Origin: Butyrivibrio sp. MC2021
GTDB taxonomy: Bacteria > Bacillota > Clostridia > Lachnospirales > Lachnospiraceae
Assembly: GCF_000621605.1 (NCBI RefSeq)
Contig: NZ_JHXX01000001.1
Location: 620,001 to 684,000, forward strand
DNA: 64,000 nucleotides
Direction: 5' to 3'
Shown one piece after another: positions 9,723 to 18,785 of the stretch. The notes under the pieces were generated by a model. It worked only from the letters and a program-made list of their open reading frames with translations. It was not told the origin of the DNA and ran no database searches. Both the position numbers and the translations under genes were made by a program. Position 1 is the stretch's first letter; the number at the start of each line of letters is the position of its first letter.

Positions 9723-10871
9723 TTACTGCAGATCGCAGTACTCTCCGTATTCGCAGCCAACTCCCTCTGCGTAGATTTCATCTATAAGCTCTTCTTTGAA
9801 TCCGAAAAGCGATCTTTTATAAAGCTTCAAGGTTCCGTATCCGGTGCCGCCGTTCCAGAGCCTGTTGTGCTTCTTAAATCCCGTAGGGGCCTCGTATCTG
9901 ATGTTCAGCATATCTTTTTTCTTACATCTTATCCTGGTCTCCAGCCTGGCGTCTTTGGTTATCTGCATGACATTCCACTGGATCTCATCGGGAGTCTCCC
10001 TGCAGGTAAAAATGGTCCTTGAAAGGGTCCAGAACTTGGAGAAATTGAACTCATAGTCTTTTCCCTCATAATAGAACTCTCCAAGGAGCTTGCGATTAAG
10101 GGCCAGGAAAAAGATCTTGGGCCTTCCGCCGCCTATTTCGAAAACGCTGTTTTCAAGCTTCTTTCCCGTAATCTTACTGGTAAGATTATTGGACGAAAGC
10201 CACACCCAGGGACTGGTAAAATCTCCGCCCCAGTTCTTGTCGGAATAACCGTTGCAGGTCTCGGGCTTAAGAAGATACTTCACTCCGTTTAGTATAATCT
10301 CCCCTTCGAATTTTGTCTTCATGCCCTCAGCATGCCAGAACATCTCGAAAGCATTGATGGTTCTGAAAAACTTGCTTGCGCCATAGCCCACATGGAAGGC
10401 AATTTCTTTTTTGATATCAAAGTTCCAGCTAATGGACCCGGCATCGCTCATCCACTCCGGGTGAGCTGCCACATCCTCAGTGCTGACATTTATACTTCCC
10501 TCTGAATGAGTCTCACTGCACAGGCAGTCCGCTGCCTTTACGCTGTAGGGCGCATCTTTATGGATCTCCACATTCTTCAGGGAAAAGAATCTGTGAAGCT
10601 GGCCGTGGTCCTCTCCCCAAAAACCTGCGTTCACCATAAGATAAGATGGCTTTATTCCCTTCTTCTGTTTTTCAGGATCATTCCATACTATCACAGGCTG
10701 ATCCTCTGCAAGAGCGGGATTACAGGTAAAAAACTCCACGTAAAAGGCCTTCTTTTCTCCGGTTCTTTCATTTTCCGCGGTCATTGAATGCCACCACCAG
10801 TCGTAGCCTCTTTTGGCCAAAGGGCCCCGAAGCATCCACTCATCTCTTGTAATATCATGAATATTTCCCAC
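9723..10871 (-). CDS. Tocopherol-cyclase-like lipocalin-fold protein
   Basis: The 382-residue protein has features of the tocopherol cyclase (VTE1)-like family: DKNWGG.F..PW.W...N, a Gly-rich GGGRP further on, and a C-terminal GCEYGEY. Start: GTG at 10871, because GGAGG lies 9 nt upstream (10881-10885) and this avoids overlap with the SDR, whose stop is at 10891; an ATG-like extension would overlap it. No signal peptide or membrane segment is seen. Family members bind or cyclise prenylated quinols in plants; bacterial members are largely uncharacterised. Its place between an SDR and an ALDH is notable because older biochemical work reported tocopherolquinols as electron donors for fatty-acid biohydrogenation in Butyrivibrio. 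Confidence 0.75.
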   Translation of the reverse strand: MGNIHDITRDEWMLRGPLAKRGYDWWWHSMTAENERTGEKKAFYVEFFTCNPALAEDQPVIVWNDPEKQKKGIKPSYLMVNAGFWGEDHGQLHRFFSLKNVEIHKDAPYSVKAADCLCSETHSEGSINVSTEDVAAHPEWMSDAGSISWNFDIKKEIAFHVGYGASKFFRTINAFEMFWHAEGMKTKFEGEIILNGVKYLLKPETCNGYSDKNWGGDFTSPWVWLSSNNLTSKITGKKLENSVFEIGGGRPKIFFLALNRKLLGEFYYEGKDYEFNFSKFWTLSRTIFTCRETPDEIQWNVMQITKDARLETRIRCKKKDMLNIRYEAPTGFKKHNRLWNGGTGYGTLKLYKRSLFGFKEELIDEIYAEGVGCEYGEYCDLQ

Positions 10872-10890
10872 TTGTATTATCCTCCGCCTT

Positions 10891-11757
10891 TTACTTTCCC
10901 AGTTTCTCCGCAAGTTTCAGATCAAGAGCTGCCTTCTTCTCAAGGAATTTCTTGAGTCTCATTTTCTCCATGCCCCAATAGAAGCTCTTTACAGGCGGCA
11001 GAACGTCCATGAGTACCTTGGAGGGCTGGAAAATCTTGCAGGGATAAATGTGCTTCTTGGCCTCCGCAATGCCGCCTATCATGCGCTCTGCCACCACATC
11101 TGCCTTCTGAAGCGGGAAGGGCTGGCCCACATCAATTCCATCACCTCCCACCATAAAGAAGTTGGTGGCGGTGGAAACAGGATATACAGCCGTAAGCTTC
11201 ATGTTCTTTGGAGCCTCCAGTCTTACCGCCTCCTGGAATCCCTTCATTGCAAATTTAGTGGCTGCATACAGCGCATAGCCGGGAATAGCCATTTCACCCA
11301 TGGCAGAAATAGTAAAGACCATATGCCCCGGGCGGCCCTTTAAATGCTCAAGATACTTGGTGTATGTGTATATAGGTGATATCGTATTCAGGTTAAAAAT
11401 ATTCTGAACGCGGTCCCAGTTTACATAGTCAAGCTTCTCATAATAGGGTGCTCCGGCGTTGGCAATAAGAATATCGATCTTGCCAAGGATGCTCTGGGCC
11501 TTTTCCATAAAGGCATCAACCCCCTCTTTTGTGCTTACGTCGCAGTTAAAAAGATGCACGTTTTTGCCGTAGCCCGTGAGCTTCTCAATGGTTCTTGAGG
11601 TAGCAAAGATCCTGTTGTGGTTTTCAGGAGCTGAGAGTCTATCCAGAAGCTCTTTTCCAATACCGCTGGAAGCACCGGTAATTACGATGTTCTTCCCCCT
11701 TACAAGTTTGATCTTCCTTTTGATACTCTGCTTTGTTACCGGATTCATTCTGTTCAT
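10891..11757 (-). CDS. Short-chain dehydrogenase/reductase
   Basis: NAD(P)-dependent oxidoreductase. The 288-residue protein has the Rossmann motif TGASSGIG (about 25-32), NAG at the fourth strand, Ser in the catalytic position (TISAMGE) and YALYAATK with the Tyr/Lys pair near 162-166. The N-terminus carries about 20 basic residues before the fold and the C-terminus has a Lys/Leu-rich helix, similar to SDRs annotated as membrane-associated or acting on lipids. It is 12 nt downstream of the flavin reductase, so probably cotranscribed. Substrate unknown. Confidence 0.9.
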   Translation of the reverse strand: MNRMNPVTKQSIKRKIKLVRGKNIVITGASSGIGKELLDRLSAPENHNRIFATSRTIEKLTGYGKNVHLFNCDVSTKEGVDAFMEKAQSILGKIDILIANAGAPYYEKLDYVNWDRVQNIFNLNTISPIYTYTKYLEHLKGRPGHMVFTISAMGEMAIPGYALYAATKFAMKGFQEAVRLEAPKNMKLTAVYPVSTATNFFMVGGDGIDVGQPFPLQKADVVAERMIGGIAEAKKHIYPCKIFQPSKVLMDVLPPVKSFYWGMEKMRLKKFLEKKAALDLKLAEKLGK

Positions 11758-11768
11758 AGCTTTCCCCC

Positions 11769-13844
11769 TTATAATCTCATTACCGCATCATAGGCATCGT
11801 GACAGGCATGGGCTATGGTTCCCGATGTGTTCGCATCCCCTACTTTATATACATCCCTCATGCCAAGCTCCGAAAGTTCCGAGTAGAGGCTATCTACCGG
11901 GGTCACTCCAAGAGCATTTACCACCACATCCGCTTTTATCTTTTTCTGTTTTCCGCTTCTTACTTTCTCTAAAAGAACACCTTCCCCATCTACTGAAAGA
12001 AGCTTTGTTCCGGTCATAAACTTTACTTTTTTGCCCTTTAGTCTTTCCATGGCATCGTCCACCAGCTGGAACCAGGTCCCCGGAGCCACAGCATCTGCCA
12101 TTTCAACTACGATTACTTTATTGCCCTTTTCGCAAAGGACTTCGCAGGTCTCAAGACCTGTCATTCCGGAGCCTGCCACGATCACATTGCTGTTTTCTAT
12201 CTTTCTTTTTCCAAGAAGCACATCCACAGCGGTAGCCGTATTATCACCATCAAGCCCCTCTATGGATCTTGGGAAAAGAGGCTTTCCACCGGCGGCGATT
12301 AATACCACGTCGGGATTCTTATCGGCGATTTCCCTGGCGGTTATTTCTTTTCCGAGGTTAACCTTTACTCCCAGCTTGCGGGCCGCCGTCAGAAGGTCTT
12401 CAACGCACCAGTACAGTCTCTCCTTATTTATTCCGGAGGATGCAGCAATCACCTGGCCTCCGGCCTTTTCTTCTTTTTCAAAAAGCTCTACTTCATAGCC
12501 TCTCATGGCAAGGGTCTTGGCTGCGGTGAGACCCGCAGGTCCTGCTCCAACCACCAGTGCTTGCCGGCCTGACTTTTCCTTCGGCATGCTATAGTATGCT
12601 CTTTCATCGGCTATGCTCATATTGAGAGCACACTCTCCGGGAAGGCCTTTCCCCGCATTGGTCATAAAGGACCTGATGCAGTTAAGACAGCCGATGCACC
12701 TTTGAATATCCTCGGGATGGCCGCTCTCGGCCTTTTGGGCCCAGTGGGGATCACAGATAAAGGTTCTGGCGGAAGCCACAAAATCCTGATATCCCTCCCT
12801 TAGCTGTCTTTCCGCCTGCTCAGGCTCTCTTATAACATTGGCTGCTATCACGGGGATCTTCACCGTCTCCTTGATTGCCTTTGCCAGATACTTCCTCCAT
12901 CCAGGCTCATAGGTTGTGGGCTCAAGCCAGCAGTTATATACATCATAACCTGCGCTGGATACGTTTATGGCATCAACGCCAAGCTCCTCAAGGCGCTTTG
13001 CAATCCTTTTGCCATCCTCAAGGTTATAGCCCCGGTCAGGAAGTCCAATGCGGGCATACATCTCATCCACAGTGAGCCTTACGATCAAGGGATAGTCCCT
13101 GCCGCAGCGCTCCTTTATTCCTGTAACGATTTCCTCAAGGAAGCGCAGACGATTCTCGAAGCTGCCCCCATATTCGTCTGTTCTGAAATTTGTATAGGGG
13201 GATAAAAATTGTTGTATAAGATATCCGTGAGCGCCGTGAAGCTCCACCGCGTCAACACCAGCCTTTTTGCACCTTTCGGCGGCATCGATGAAATCACGGA
13301 TAAGCTGTCGTATCTCCTTTTTGCTCATCTCATGGAGTCTTGCGGCGCCATGGGGAGCCTTGGGACAATTAGAAGGTGCCTGTACGGAAAAACAAATGCC
13401 CTTTTCCTCCATGCCAAGAAGAAGCGGAGTACATTTGTACATCAGATTCATGAACTGTGGGATTCTCTCAGCCACGGGAATGACCATGGGAAGGGAATTG
13501 ATGGAACTGGCAAGGCCCTGTCTTCCCGCATGATGAAGCTGTATAGCCAGCTTGGCGCCGTGACTGTGGATCTTATCGGCCATTTTGCGCATTGGTTCAA
13601 TATGATAGTCATGACTCATGGCCAGCTGGGTGTAGGTGGCAGCTCCCGCCATGTCATTAACTCTGCAGATTCCGGGAATAATAAGTCCCACACCTCCCTT
13701 TGCCCTTTCCTCATAATAATCGGACAAAGTATCCGTGACCTTGCCGCTTGGCTCTCCCAGACTGAACTCTGCGGCGCACATAACGATTCGGTTCTTAACG
13801 GTCATAGTTCCAATGTTCATTGGACTAAATAAAAGATCGTACAT
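11769..13844 (-). CDS. Old Yellow Enzyme-type NADH:flavin oxidoreductase with 4Fe-4S and FAD domains
   Basis: Family of 2,4-dienoyl-CoA reductase, enoate reductase and BaiCD: FMN TIM barrel, then Fe-S cluster, then FAD/NAD(P) module. The 691 residues show the barrel (1 to about 350, with HHAGRQ and HGAHGYL.QQF.SP), Cys residues C..C...C near 380 plus a later Cys (GEC) for the cluster, and the GAGPAGL dinucleotide motif near 435. ATG at 13844 follows GGGGG by 6 nt; the alternative upstream start is only a GTG without a better site. It would reduce an activated C=C bond. Neighbouring SDR, tocopherol-cyclase-like and ALDH genes suggest one pathway. Confidence 0.9.
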   Translation of the reverse strand: MYDLLFSPMNIGTMTVKNRIVMCAAEFSLGEPSGKVTDTLSDYYEERAKGGVGLIIPGICRVNDMAGAATYTQLAMSHDYHIEPMRKMADKIHSHGAKLAIQLHHAGRQGLASSINSLPMVIPVAERIPQFMNLMYKCTPLLLGMEEKGICFSVQAPSNCPKAPHGAARLHEMSKKEIRQLIRDFIDAAERCKKAGVDAVELHGAHGYLIQQFLSPYTNFRTDEYGGSFENRLRFLEEIVTGIKERCGRDYPLIVRLTVDEMYARIGLPDRGYNLEDGKRIAKRLEELGVDAINVSSAGYDVYNCWLEPTTYEPGWRKYLAKAIKETVKIPVIAANVIREPEQAERQLREGYQDFVASARTFICDPHWAQKAESGHPEDIQRCIGCLNCIRSFMTNAGKGLPGECALNMSIADERAYYSMPKEKSGRQALVVGAGPAGLTAAKTLAMRGYEVELFEKEEKAGGQVIAASSGINKERLYWCVEDLLTAARKLGVKVNLGKEITAREIADKNPDVVLIAAGGKPLFPRSIEGLDGDNTATAVDVLLGKRKIENSNVIVAGSGMTGLETCEVLCEKGNKVIVVEMADAVAPGTWFQLVDDAMERLKGKKVKFMTGTKLLSVDGEGVLLEKVRSGKQKKIKADVVVNALGVTPVDSLYSELSELGMRDVYKVGDANTSGTIAHACHDAYDAVMRL

Positions 13845-13892
13845 ATTATCCCCCACACACTTTGTTATATTAATATCATTATACACGATAAA

Positions 13893-15593
13893 TCATTTGC
13901 TTATCTTATAAATTCTTGCCTCATAGGGCCTTAAAAGGCCATGTCGTGCCTCAAGAAGATGTGCATCATCCTTTATCTGCTGCAAGATATTCTCATGGGT
14001 TCTGTCTGTTTTTCTCGGATAATTGCATAGTACCAGCTTCTTCTTTTTGCTGACGTATTTATCAGGCAGATGCAGTCTTACCGGAACCCCCGCGAAAGAG
14101 CAGACGATAAGGTATACCTCATCATCAAGAGCTCTCTCATACATATAGATATTCTTGTCCTTGCGGTTATACTCCTTATATTTGCCGTAAAGCAGGGTCT
14201 GTGAGCTCTTCCTGAGCTTCAGGCATCTCCTGTAGAAATTAAGGATGCTGTATTCATCGTTTTCCTGGGAAGCCACATTTATCCTTTTATAATTGGGATT
14301 AACATAGAACCAGGGACGAGCCTTGGAAAAGCCCGCATTCTCACTATCATCCCACTGCATAGGTGTCCTGGCGGAATCCCTGCTGGAGAGATGTATTCTG
14401 TGAAGTCTCCTCTCGGGATCCTCCTTAAGGTGGTAGGAGTAATAATTGTTCTTGGAAGAAACATCCACATACTGCTCAATGGAAGCCAGGCGGATATTGG
14501 TCATGCCAATCTCCTGTCCCTGGTAGATAAAAGGCGTGCCCTTCTGGAAAATATAGCTTGCAGCCAGCATGGTTCCGCTCTCTCTCCAGTAGATTGAGCT
14601 TCCGTAACGGCTTATGATCCTGGGATGATCGTGATTTTCCAGGTACAAAGCATTCCAGCCGTCATCCGCCAGAGCATACTGCCACTTGGAAAAGGCCTTT
14701 TTCAGCTTGGTCAGGGAAAAGGGTCTGTGGATATATTCTGTCAGCATACAGTCCGCCATCATATGATCAAAGGAAAACATCATATCGAGGCTCTTGGTGG
14801 GGCCGGTCAGGTACTTCTTTGCGGATTTCACTGTGGTCATGGGGCCTTCCCCCAGCTGGAAGCAGTCATACTCCTGACAGACCTTGCGAAATTCAGCCAT
14901 ATATTCATGGATATGAGGGCCGTCCTTGTAATGGTTCATGCCCTTGGCTGCCGGAAGAAGCGGTATCCCGTCCGGCAGACCCTCTCTTTTGGAGATAAAG
15001 TTGATGACATCCTCTCTGAAGCCGTCAACCCCCATATCCAGCCAGAACCGCATAATGCCCTTAACCTCCTCACGGACCTTTGGGTTGTCCATGTTGAGGT
15101 CGGGCTGCTTCTTTGCAAAAATATGGAGATAATATTGTTCTCTTACTTCATCATATTCCCAGGCTTTCCCCTCAAACAGGGAATCCCAGTTATTGGGCTC
15201 ATCTCTCCAGATATAATAGTCACTGTAGGGATTATCCTTACCTTTTCTGCTTTCAATAAACCACCTGTGCTCGTCCGAGGTGTGGTTTACCACCAGGTCC
15301 ATTATGACCTTAAGCCCCAGTTCATGGGCCTTATTAAGGACCTTTTTAAAGTCCTCCAGCGTTCCGAAATCAGGATGGATATCCCTATAGTCAGAAATAT
15401 CGTAGCCATAGTCCGCATTGGGAGAAGGATAGATCGGAGAAAACCATATTCCGTCCACCCCTAGGCTCTTAACGTAATCAAGCTTGTTATATACACCGAT
15501 GAGATCTCCTATGCCGTCACCGTTTCCGTCCGCAAAGCTCCGGACCCAGATCTGATAGAAGCTCATCTCCTTATACCAGTCTTTTTTACTCAT
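13893..15593 (-). CDS. GH13 alpha-glucosidase (oligo-1,6-glucosidase type)
   Basis: Cytoplasmic hydrolase of short alpha-glucosides. Conserved GH13 regions: DLVVNHT near 100, GFREDVINF near 193 with the nucleophile Asp, the acid Glu in LGEGP near 248 and LENHDHP near 321 (His where Gln is more usual). No signal peptide. About 566 residues, normal for the family. The ATG at 15593 overlaps the stop of the upstream glycosyltransferase (ATGAGTAA), implying translational coupling; a GTG at 15608 preceded by GAGG is an alternative start. Pairing with a GT4 suggests turnover of a glucan or glycolipid, or ordinary maltodextrin use. Confidence 0.92.
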   Translation of the reverse strand: MSKKDWYKEMSFYQIWVRSFADGNGDGIGDLIGVYNKLDYVKSLGVDGIWFSPIYPSPNADYGYDISDYRDIHPDFGTLEDFKKVLNKAHELGLKVIMDLVVNHTSDEHRWFIESRKGKDNPYSDYYIWRDEPNNWDSLFEGKAWEYDEVREQYYLHIFAKKQPDLNMDNPKVREEVKGIMRFWLDMGVDGFREDVINFISKREGLPDGIPLLPAAKGMNHYKDGPHIHEYMAEFRKVCQEYDCFQLGEGPMTTVKSAKKYLTGPTKSLDMMFSFDHMMADCMLTEYIHRPFSLTKLKKAFSKWQYALADDGWNALYLENHDHPRIISRYGSSIYWRESGTMLAASYIFQKGTPFIYQGQEIGMTNIRLASIEQYVDVSSKNNYYSYHLKEDPERRLHRIHLSSRDSARTPMQWDDSENAGFSKARPWFYVNPNYKRINVASQENDEYSILNFYRRCLKLRKSSQTLLYGKYKEYNRKDKNIYMYERALDDEVYLIVCSFAGVPVRLHLPDKYVSKKKKLVLCNYPRKTDRTHENILQQIKDDAHLLEARHGLLRPYEARIYKISK

Positions 15594-17085
15594 TCTCTGA
15601 TTGTCCACTGATCTTTTTCCTCATCTCAGAAATATCATCACTGATGTTCTCAAAGTCCTCGGCAATTTCTTCTTTTATCTTCTCAAGTCTGTCACTGAAT
15701 TTGATCCTTCTCTCCTCCACCGACTCCTCAAATTCCTCAAAGTTCTCTCTCATGCCCTCATAGAAATATCTTGGTGCATCAAATATCATCTCTGTGCTGT
15801 CCAAAATGATTCCCGTGGACTTAATAAGATATTCAAGGCTCTGATGCTTTCTGTGACCGAACACTCCGGCCCCGGACATCTCATGAAGCTCTCCGTATCT
15901 GTCGTGGGCTACTTTTACGGCATCCTCCCAGGAAATATAGATCTCATCCATGGCCCTTAGTCCCACTTCATCCATATGGGCCAGATCTTTTCCAATCTCC
16001 AGAAGAAGCTCCGCCATAGACTCGCCGTTTTCTTCGATTAAAAATCCGTTTCTGTCATGGGTTATGCCCTCTGCAGCGCAGGAGTCCTTTATCAGAACGC
16101 TGGCAAGTCCGCAGGCAGCGGCCTCCCTGACAACAATGCCGTTTGTATCATAGACAGACGGGAAAAGAAACAGATCCGCCCTGGTGTTCCAGGCTCTGAG
16201 CTTTTCTCTGTCATGGATAGGCCCTGTGAAGATCACCTTGCCTGTCATTTCGCTTTTCCCCTCGGTATGGACAATATTTCCGTCCTCCGTCACATCCAGG
16301 GAAATTCCGTAATCTTTTACAAGCTGCTGCATCTCTGCCGCATCGGCGCCTCCGCCTACAAATACACAGCGGTAATCCATTTTCTTTTCAGAAAGGATTC
16401 TCATGGCATCCACGATTATTGGAAGCCCCTTATACTTCATCATTCTTCCCACAAAAAGGAACACCGGAACTCCCTCCGGAAGATCAAAATCCTTGGTAGT
16501 CTCTGCAACTATATCCTGAGGAATCCTTCCCTTAGGGAAGTCAACGCCGTTATTCATAACCCGGTATTCCCCTTCATAGCCCAGGGATCTTAAGTTCTCA
16601 CCGGCACCTTCAGAAACAACCCACACATCATCGCAGGCCTCGATATTGCTTATCATGGTCTTAATGGTCTCCTGCTTAAGGAAGCCCTCTCCCACAGCCC
16701 TTGCTATATCCACGTCGAACTTGGTGTGATAGGTAAAAACAAGGGGTGATCCTGTCTGTTTTCTGAGGATCCTGCCCATAATGGTAGAAGCCGCAGGACA
16801 ATGAGTATGTATAATATCCGGCTCAAACTCTGCCATCTGTGCTATTTCTCTAATGGACAGCGGATTTCCGGTGCGATAACCCTTAACAAAATCCGTAGTG
16901 TCAAAGCTGGGATAAGCTACAACTCTATAGGGATAGCCGTCATACTTGCCCTCAGGATATCTTGGGGTTCCCACAACAACATTTTCTCCCAGTTCCTGAG
17001 TAAGCACCCTTCCGTAATTCATTACAACATTTGCAACGCCGTCTATAACCGGCGGAAAAGAGTCATTAAGTAAGCAGATATTCAT
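15586..17085 (-). CDS. Glycosyltransferase family 4
   Basis: Retaining GT-B enzyme transferring a sugar from a nucleotide-sugar. Starts MNICLLNDSFPPVIDGVANVV, typical of the diacylglycerol glucosyltransferase-like GT4 subgroup; HTHCP(A) near 90, FVGRMMKYKGL near 220 and FLFPSVYDTNGIV..EAAACG near 320 are the acceptor and donor-binding regions. After about residue 430 comes a charged, probably coiled-coil tail (E/R/K-rich) of some 70 residues that is not part of the catalytic fold. ATG at 17085 follows GAGG by 8 nt. First gene of the minus-strand run that continues to the ALDH. Confidence 0.88.
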   Translation of the reverse strand: MNICLLNDSFPPVIDGVANVVMNYGRVLTQELGENVVVGTPRYPEGKYDGYPYRVVAYPSFDTTDFVKGYRTGNPLSIREIAQMAEFEPDIIHTHCPAASTIMGRILRKQTGSPLVFTYHTKFDVDIARAVGEGFLKQETIKTMISNIEACDDVWVVSEGAGENLRSLGYEGEYRVMNNGVDFPKGRIPQDIVAETTKDFDLPEGVPVFLFVGRMMKYKGLPIIVDAMRILSEKKMDYRCVFVGGGADAAEMQQLVKDYGISLDVTEDGNIVHTEGKSEMTGKVIFTGPIHDREKLRAWNTRADLFLFPSVYDTNGIVVREAAACGLASVLIKDSCAAEGITHDRNGFLIEENGESMAELLLEIGKDLAHMDEVGLRAMDEIYISWEDAVKVAHDRYGELHEMSGAGVFGHRKHQSLEYLIKSTGIILDSTEMIFDAPRYFYEGMRENFEEFEESVEERRIKFSDRLEKIKEEIAEDFENISDDISEMRKKISGQSENE

Positions 17086-17208
17086 ATAAAATCCTCTCTT
17101 TTGTTTATACATTTAAGGCTTTTATGGCATATATTTTTATTATATTACAAAATTTGTGCTAAAATGTTGTATTAAGGACAAAAAATCATTTATGAGGGGA
17201 GAAAAACA

Positions 17209-17463
17209 ATGGCCAGAAAACAAAGTGTTGAAAGAGCAAACGAACTTACCGGCGGCTTTGCTAAAGCTCAGAAGACAATTGTAGTTCAGTTTAGGGAAAA
17301 AGAACGTAAAGCAGACGATCTTTTGCAGCTTATCAAGCAGGATGCCCTATCCAAAGGCCTGAAGGATTCAGATTTCGAAAAGGTTGACGTCTATATCAAG
17401 CCCGAGGAACAGAAAGTATTCTACGTTATCAACAATGATGTAAACGGCAGCGTGGATTTTTAA
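17209..17463 (+). CDS. Small conserved protein of unknown function (84 aa)
   Basis: Start at 17209 is set by GAGGGGAG 6 nt upstream. Basic N-terminus, a helical K/E/D-rich middle and a C-terminal beta-like segment ending VFYVINNDVNGSVDF. It resembles a small Lachnospiraceae family with a K(P)EE...YYVIN...GSVD ending (possibly DUF6465; from memory). It lies 20 nt ahead of parA and is very likely cotranscribed with it, so a role with the ParA ATPase is possible. No catalytic motif is visible. Confidence 0.8.
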   Translation: MARKQSVERANELTGGFAKAQKTIVVQFREKERKADDLLQLIKQDALSKGLKDSDFEKVDVYIKPEEQKVFYVINNDVNGSVDF

Positions 17464-17483
17464 GGTTTTAGGAGGAGGGAGAA

Positions 17484-18245
17484 ATGGCAACAGTCTTTGT
17501 TGTAGCTAATCAAAAAGGCGGTATCGGAAAAAGTACCACCGCAACCAATCTTGCCGGAATTCTGGGGAAGAAGGCCAAGACACTTCTTATCGATGCTGAT
17601 CCCCAGGGAAACAGCACCAGCACCTATGAAGCTAAGGTAGAGGATGTGGCAACTCTCTACGACGTAATAATCGACTCGGATAAGCTACCCATCAAGGAAG
17701 CCATCCAGCACACTGAAAACGGCGACATCGTAGCCTCCGACCCGCTTCTTGTCAAAGCTGAGAAGATGCTTGACGGAGATGTGGAGGGCTTTTACAGATT
17801 AAAGGATGCCCTGGACGCTCTTGATGACTACAAATACATAGTGATCGACACTGCGCCTTCGCTTAATATCATACTTTACAACTGCCTTATCGCCGCAGAC
17901 AAGGTGATCATACCGGTTACTGCAGACTCCTACGCAATGCAGGGAATCCAGCAGCTTTACGACACCATAATGGCAGTAAAGCGCAGACAGAACAGAGATC
18001 TCACCATAGCAGGCCTCCTGCTGGTAAGATATTCCGGACGTTCCAATCTGGAAAGGGAAACCAGGGAAAATATCGAGGCCAGCGCTAAAGAGATGAACAC
18101 CAGGCTCTTTAAGACAGTTATCAGAGAGTGCGTCAAGACCAAGGAGGCCCAGGAACAGAAAAAGCTCCTTATCGACTATGCACCCAAGTGCAATACCTGC
18201 CTGGACTACATAGATTTCTCACAGGAGCTTCTGAAAGTAAAATAA
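17484..18245 (+). CDS. Orphan ParA/Soj-family ATPase
   Basis: Deviant Walker ATPase of the ParA/MinD group. KGGIGKST at residues 11-18 is the deviant Walker A with signature Lys, LIDADPQGN near 37-45 is the A' motif, and VIDTAPS near 121-127 the Walker B. 253 residues, with a strong GGAGG site. No parB or parS is adjacent; the only partner is the 84-residue protein. Such orphan ParAs position chemoreceptors, carboxysome-like cargo or other complexes, or belong to mobile elements; nothing here decides. A terminator follows 9 nt after the stop. Confidence 0.92.
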   Translation: MATVFVVANQKGGIGKSTTATNLAGILGKKAKTLLIDADPQGNSTSTYEAKVEDVATLYDVIIDSDKLPIKEAIQHTENGDIVASDPLLVKAEKMLDGDVEGFYRLKDALDALDDYKYIVIDTAPSLNIILYNCLIAADKVIIPVTADSYAMQGIQQLYDTIMAVKRRQNRDLTIAGLLLVRYSGRSNLERETRENIEASAKEMNTRLFKTVIRECVKTKEAQEQKKLLIDYAPKCNTCLDYIDFSQELLKVK

Positions 18246-18253
18246 AAGATAAA

Positions 18254-18290
18254 AAGGCGGTTTGACTCAAGTCAAATCGCCTTACTTTTT
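18254..18290. terminator. Terminator between convergent parA and TerB-like genes
   Basis: AAGGCG and TTTGAC pair with GTCAAA and CGCCTT around a TCAA loop with one mismatch pair, followed on the plus strand by TTTTT (18286-18290). The A-run on the other side would let it work on the minus strand too. It overlaps the last codons of the convergent gene. Confidence 0.85.
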
Positions 18291-18699
18291 ATTCAAACTG
18301 ATCATCCTCGATAACACAGAGGATATCGTTAAGTACATGAAGATATCTGCCGGTCAGTTCCAGCATCTCCTGAACCTGATGGATGCTGATACCCAGTGCA
18401 TTGGCAATCATCTCTATGAACTGGCTTTCTTTTTCGTCGAAGTCTCCGTCTGCAAAGATAAGACCTATTATCTCAAAAACTACAATCTTCCTGCTTCTTA
18501 TGTCAGAATCCTGAAAACAGGCAAGAACCCCCTCCAGGGTATGGGCATGGCTCATGGGAAGCGGAATCCCCATCTCAGCACAATATTGTTCTATAGTTAT
18601 CTCCTCTTCCTCACTGACACTGCCATTGCATGCCGCAGCCAGTCTCGCCAGGTCGATGAAGGCTTCTTTTTCATTCTCTTTAAGTAAATGTAAAAACAT
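18289..18699 (-). CDS. TerB-like protein
   Basis: 136 residues, all-helical and acidic, with the TerB-type layout: an N-terminal FLHLL...EKEAFI helix, ADGDFDEKESQFIEMIANALGI in the second half (paired acidic metal-binding-like residues), then a C-terminal helix. TerB-like proteins sense stress at the membrane or bind metal; most are uncharacterised. ATG at 18699 is chosen because AAGGAAG precedes it and the domain begins there; an upstream extension of about 38 residues is basic and unlike the family. Monocistronic. Confidence 0.75.
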   Translation of the reverse strand: MFLHLLKENEKEAFIDLARLAAACNGSVSEEEEITIEQYCAEMGIPLPMSHAHTLEGVLACFQDSDIRSRKIVVFEIIGLIFADGDFDEKESQFIEMIANALGISIHQVQEMLELTGRYLHVLNDILCVIEDDQFE

Positions 18700-18745
18700 A
18701 GGCCACTTCCTTTTAGGTGAATATAAAACCATTATACAATAGTAA

Positions 18746-18777
18746 AAGGGCTTTCGCATCAATTTGCGAAAGCCCTT
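18746..18777 (-). terminator. Terminator after the subtilase-like gene
   Basis: Perfect 13-bp stem (AAGGGCTTTCGCA and its complement) with a 6-nt loop, followed on the minus strand by TTTTAC; 9 nt past the stop of the subtilase-like gene. Confidence 0.8.
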
Positions 18778-18785
18778 ATGTTTAC

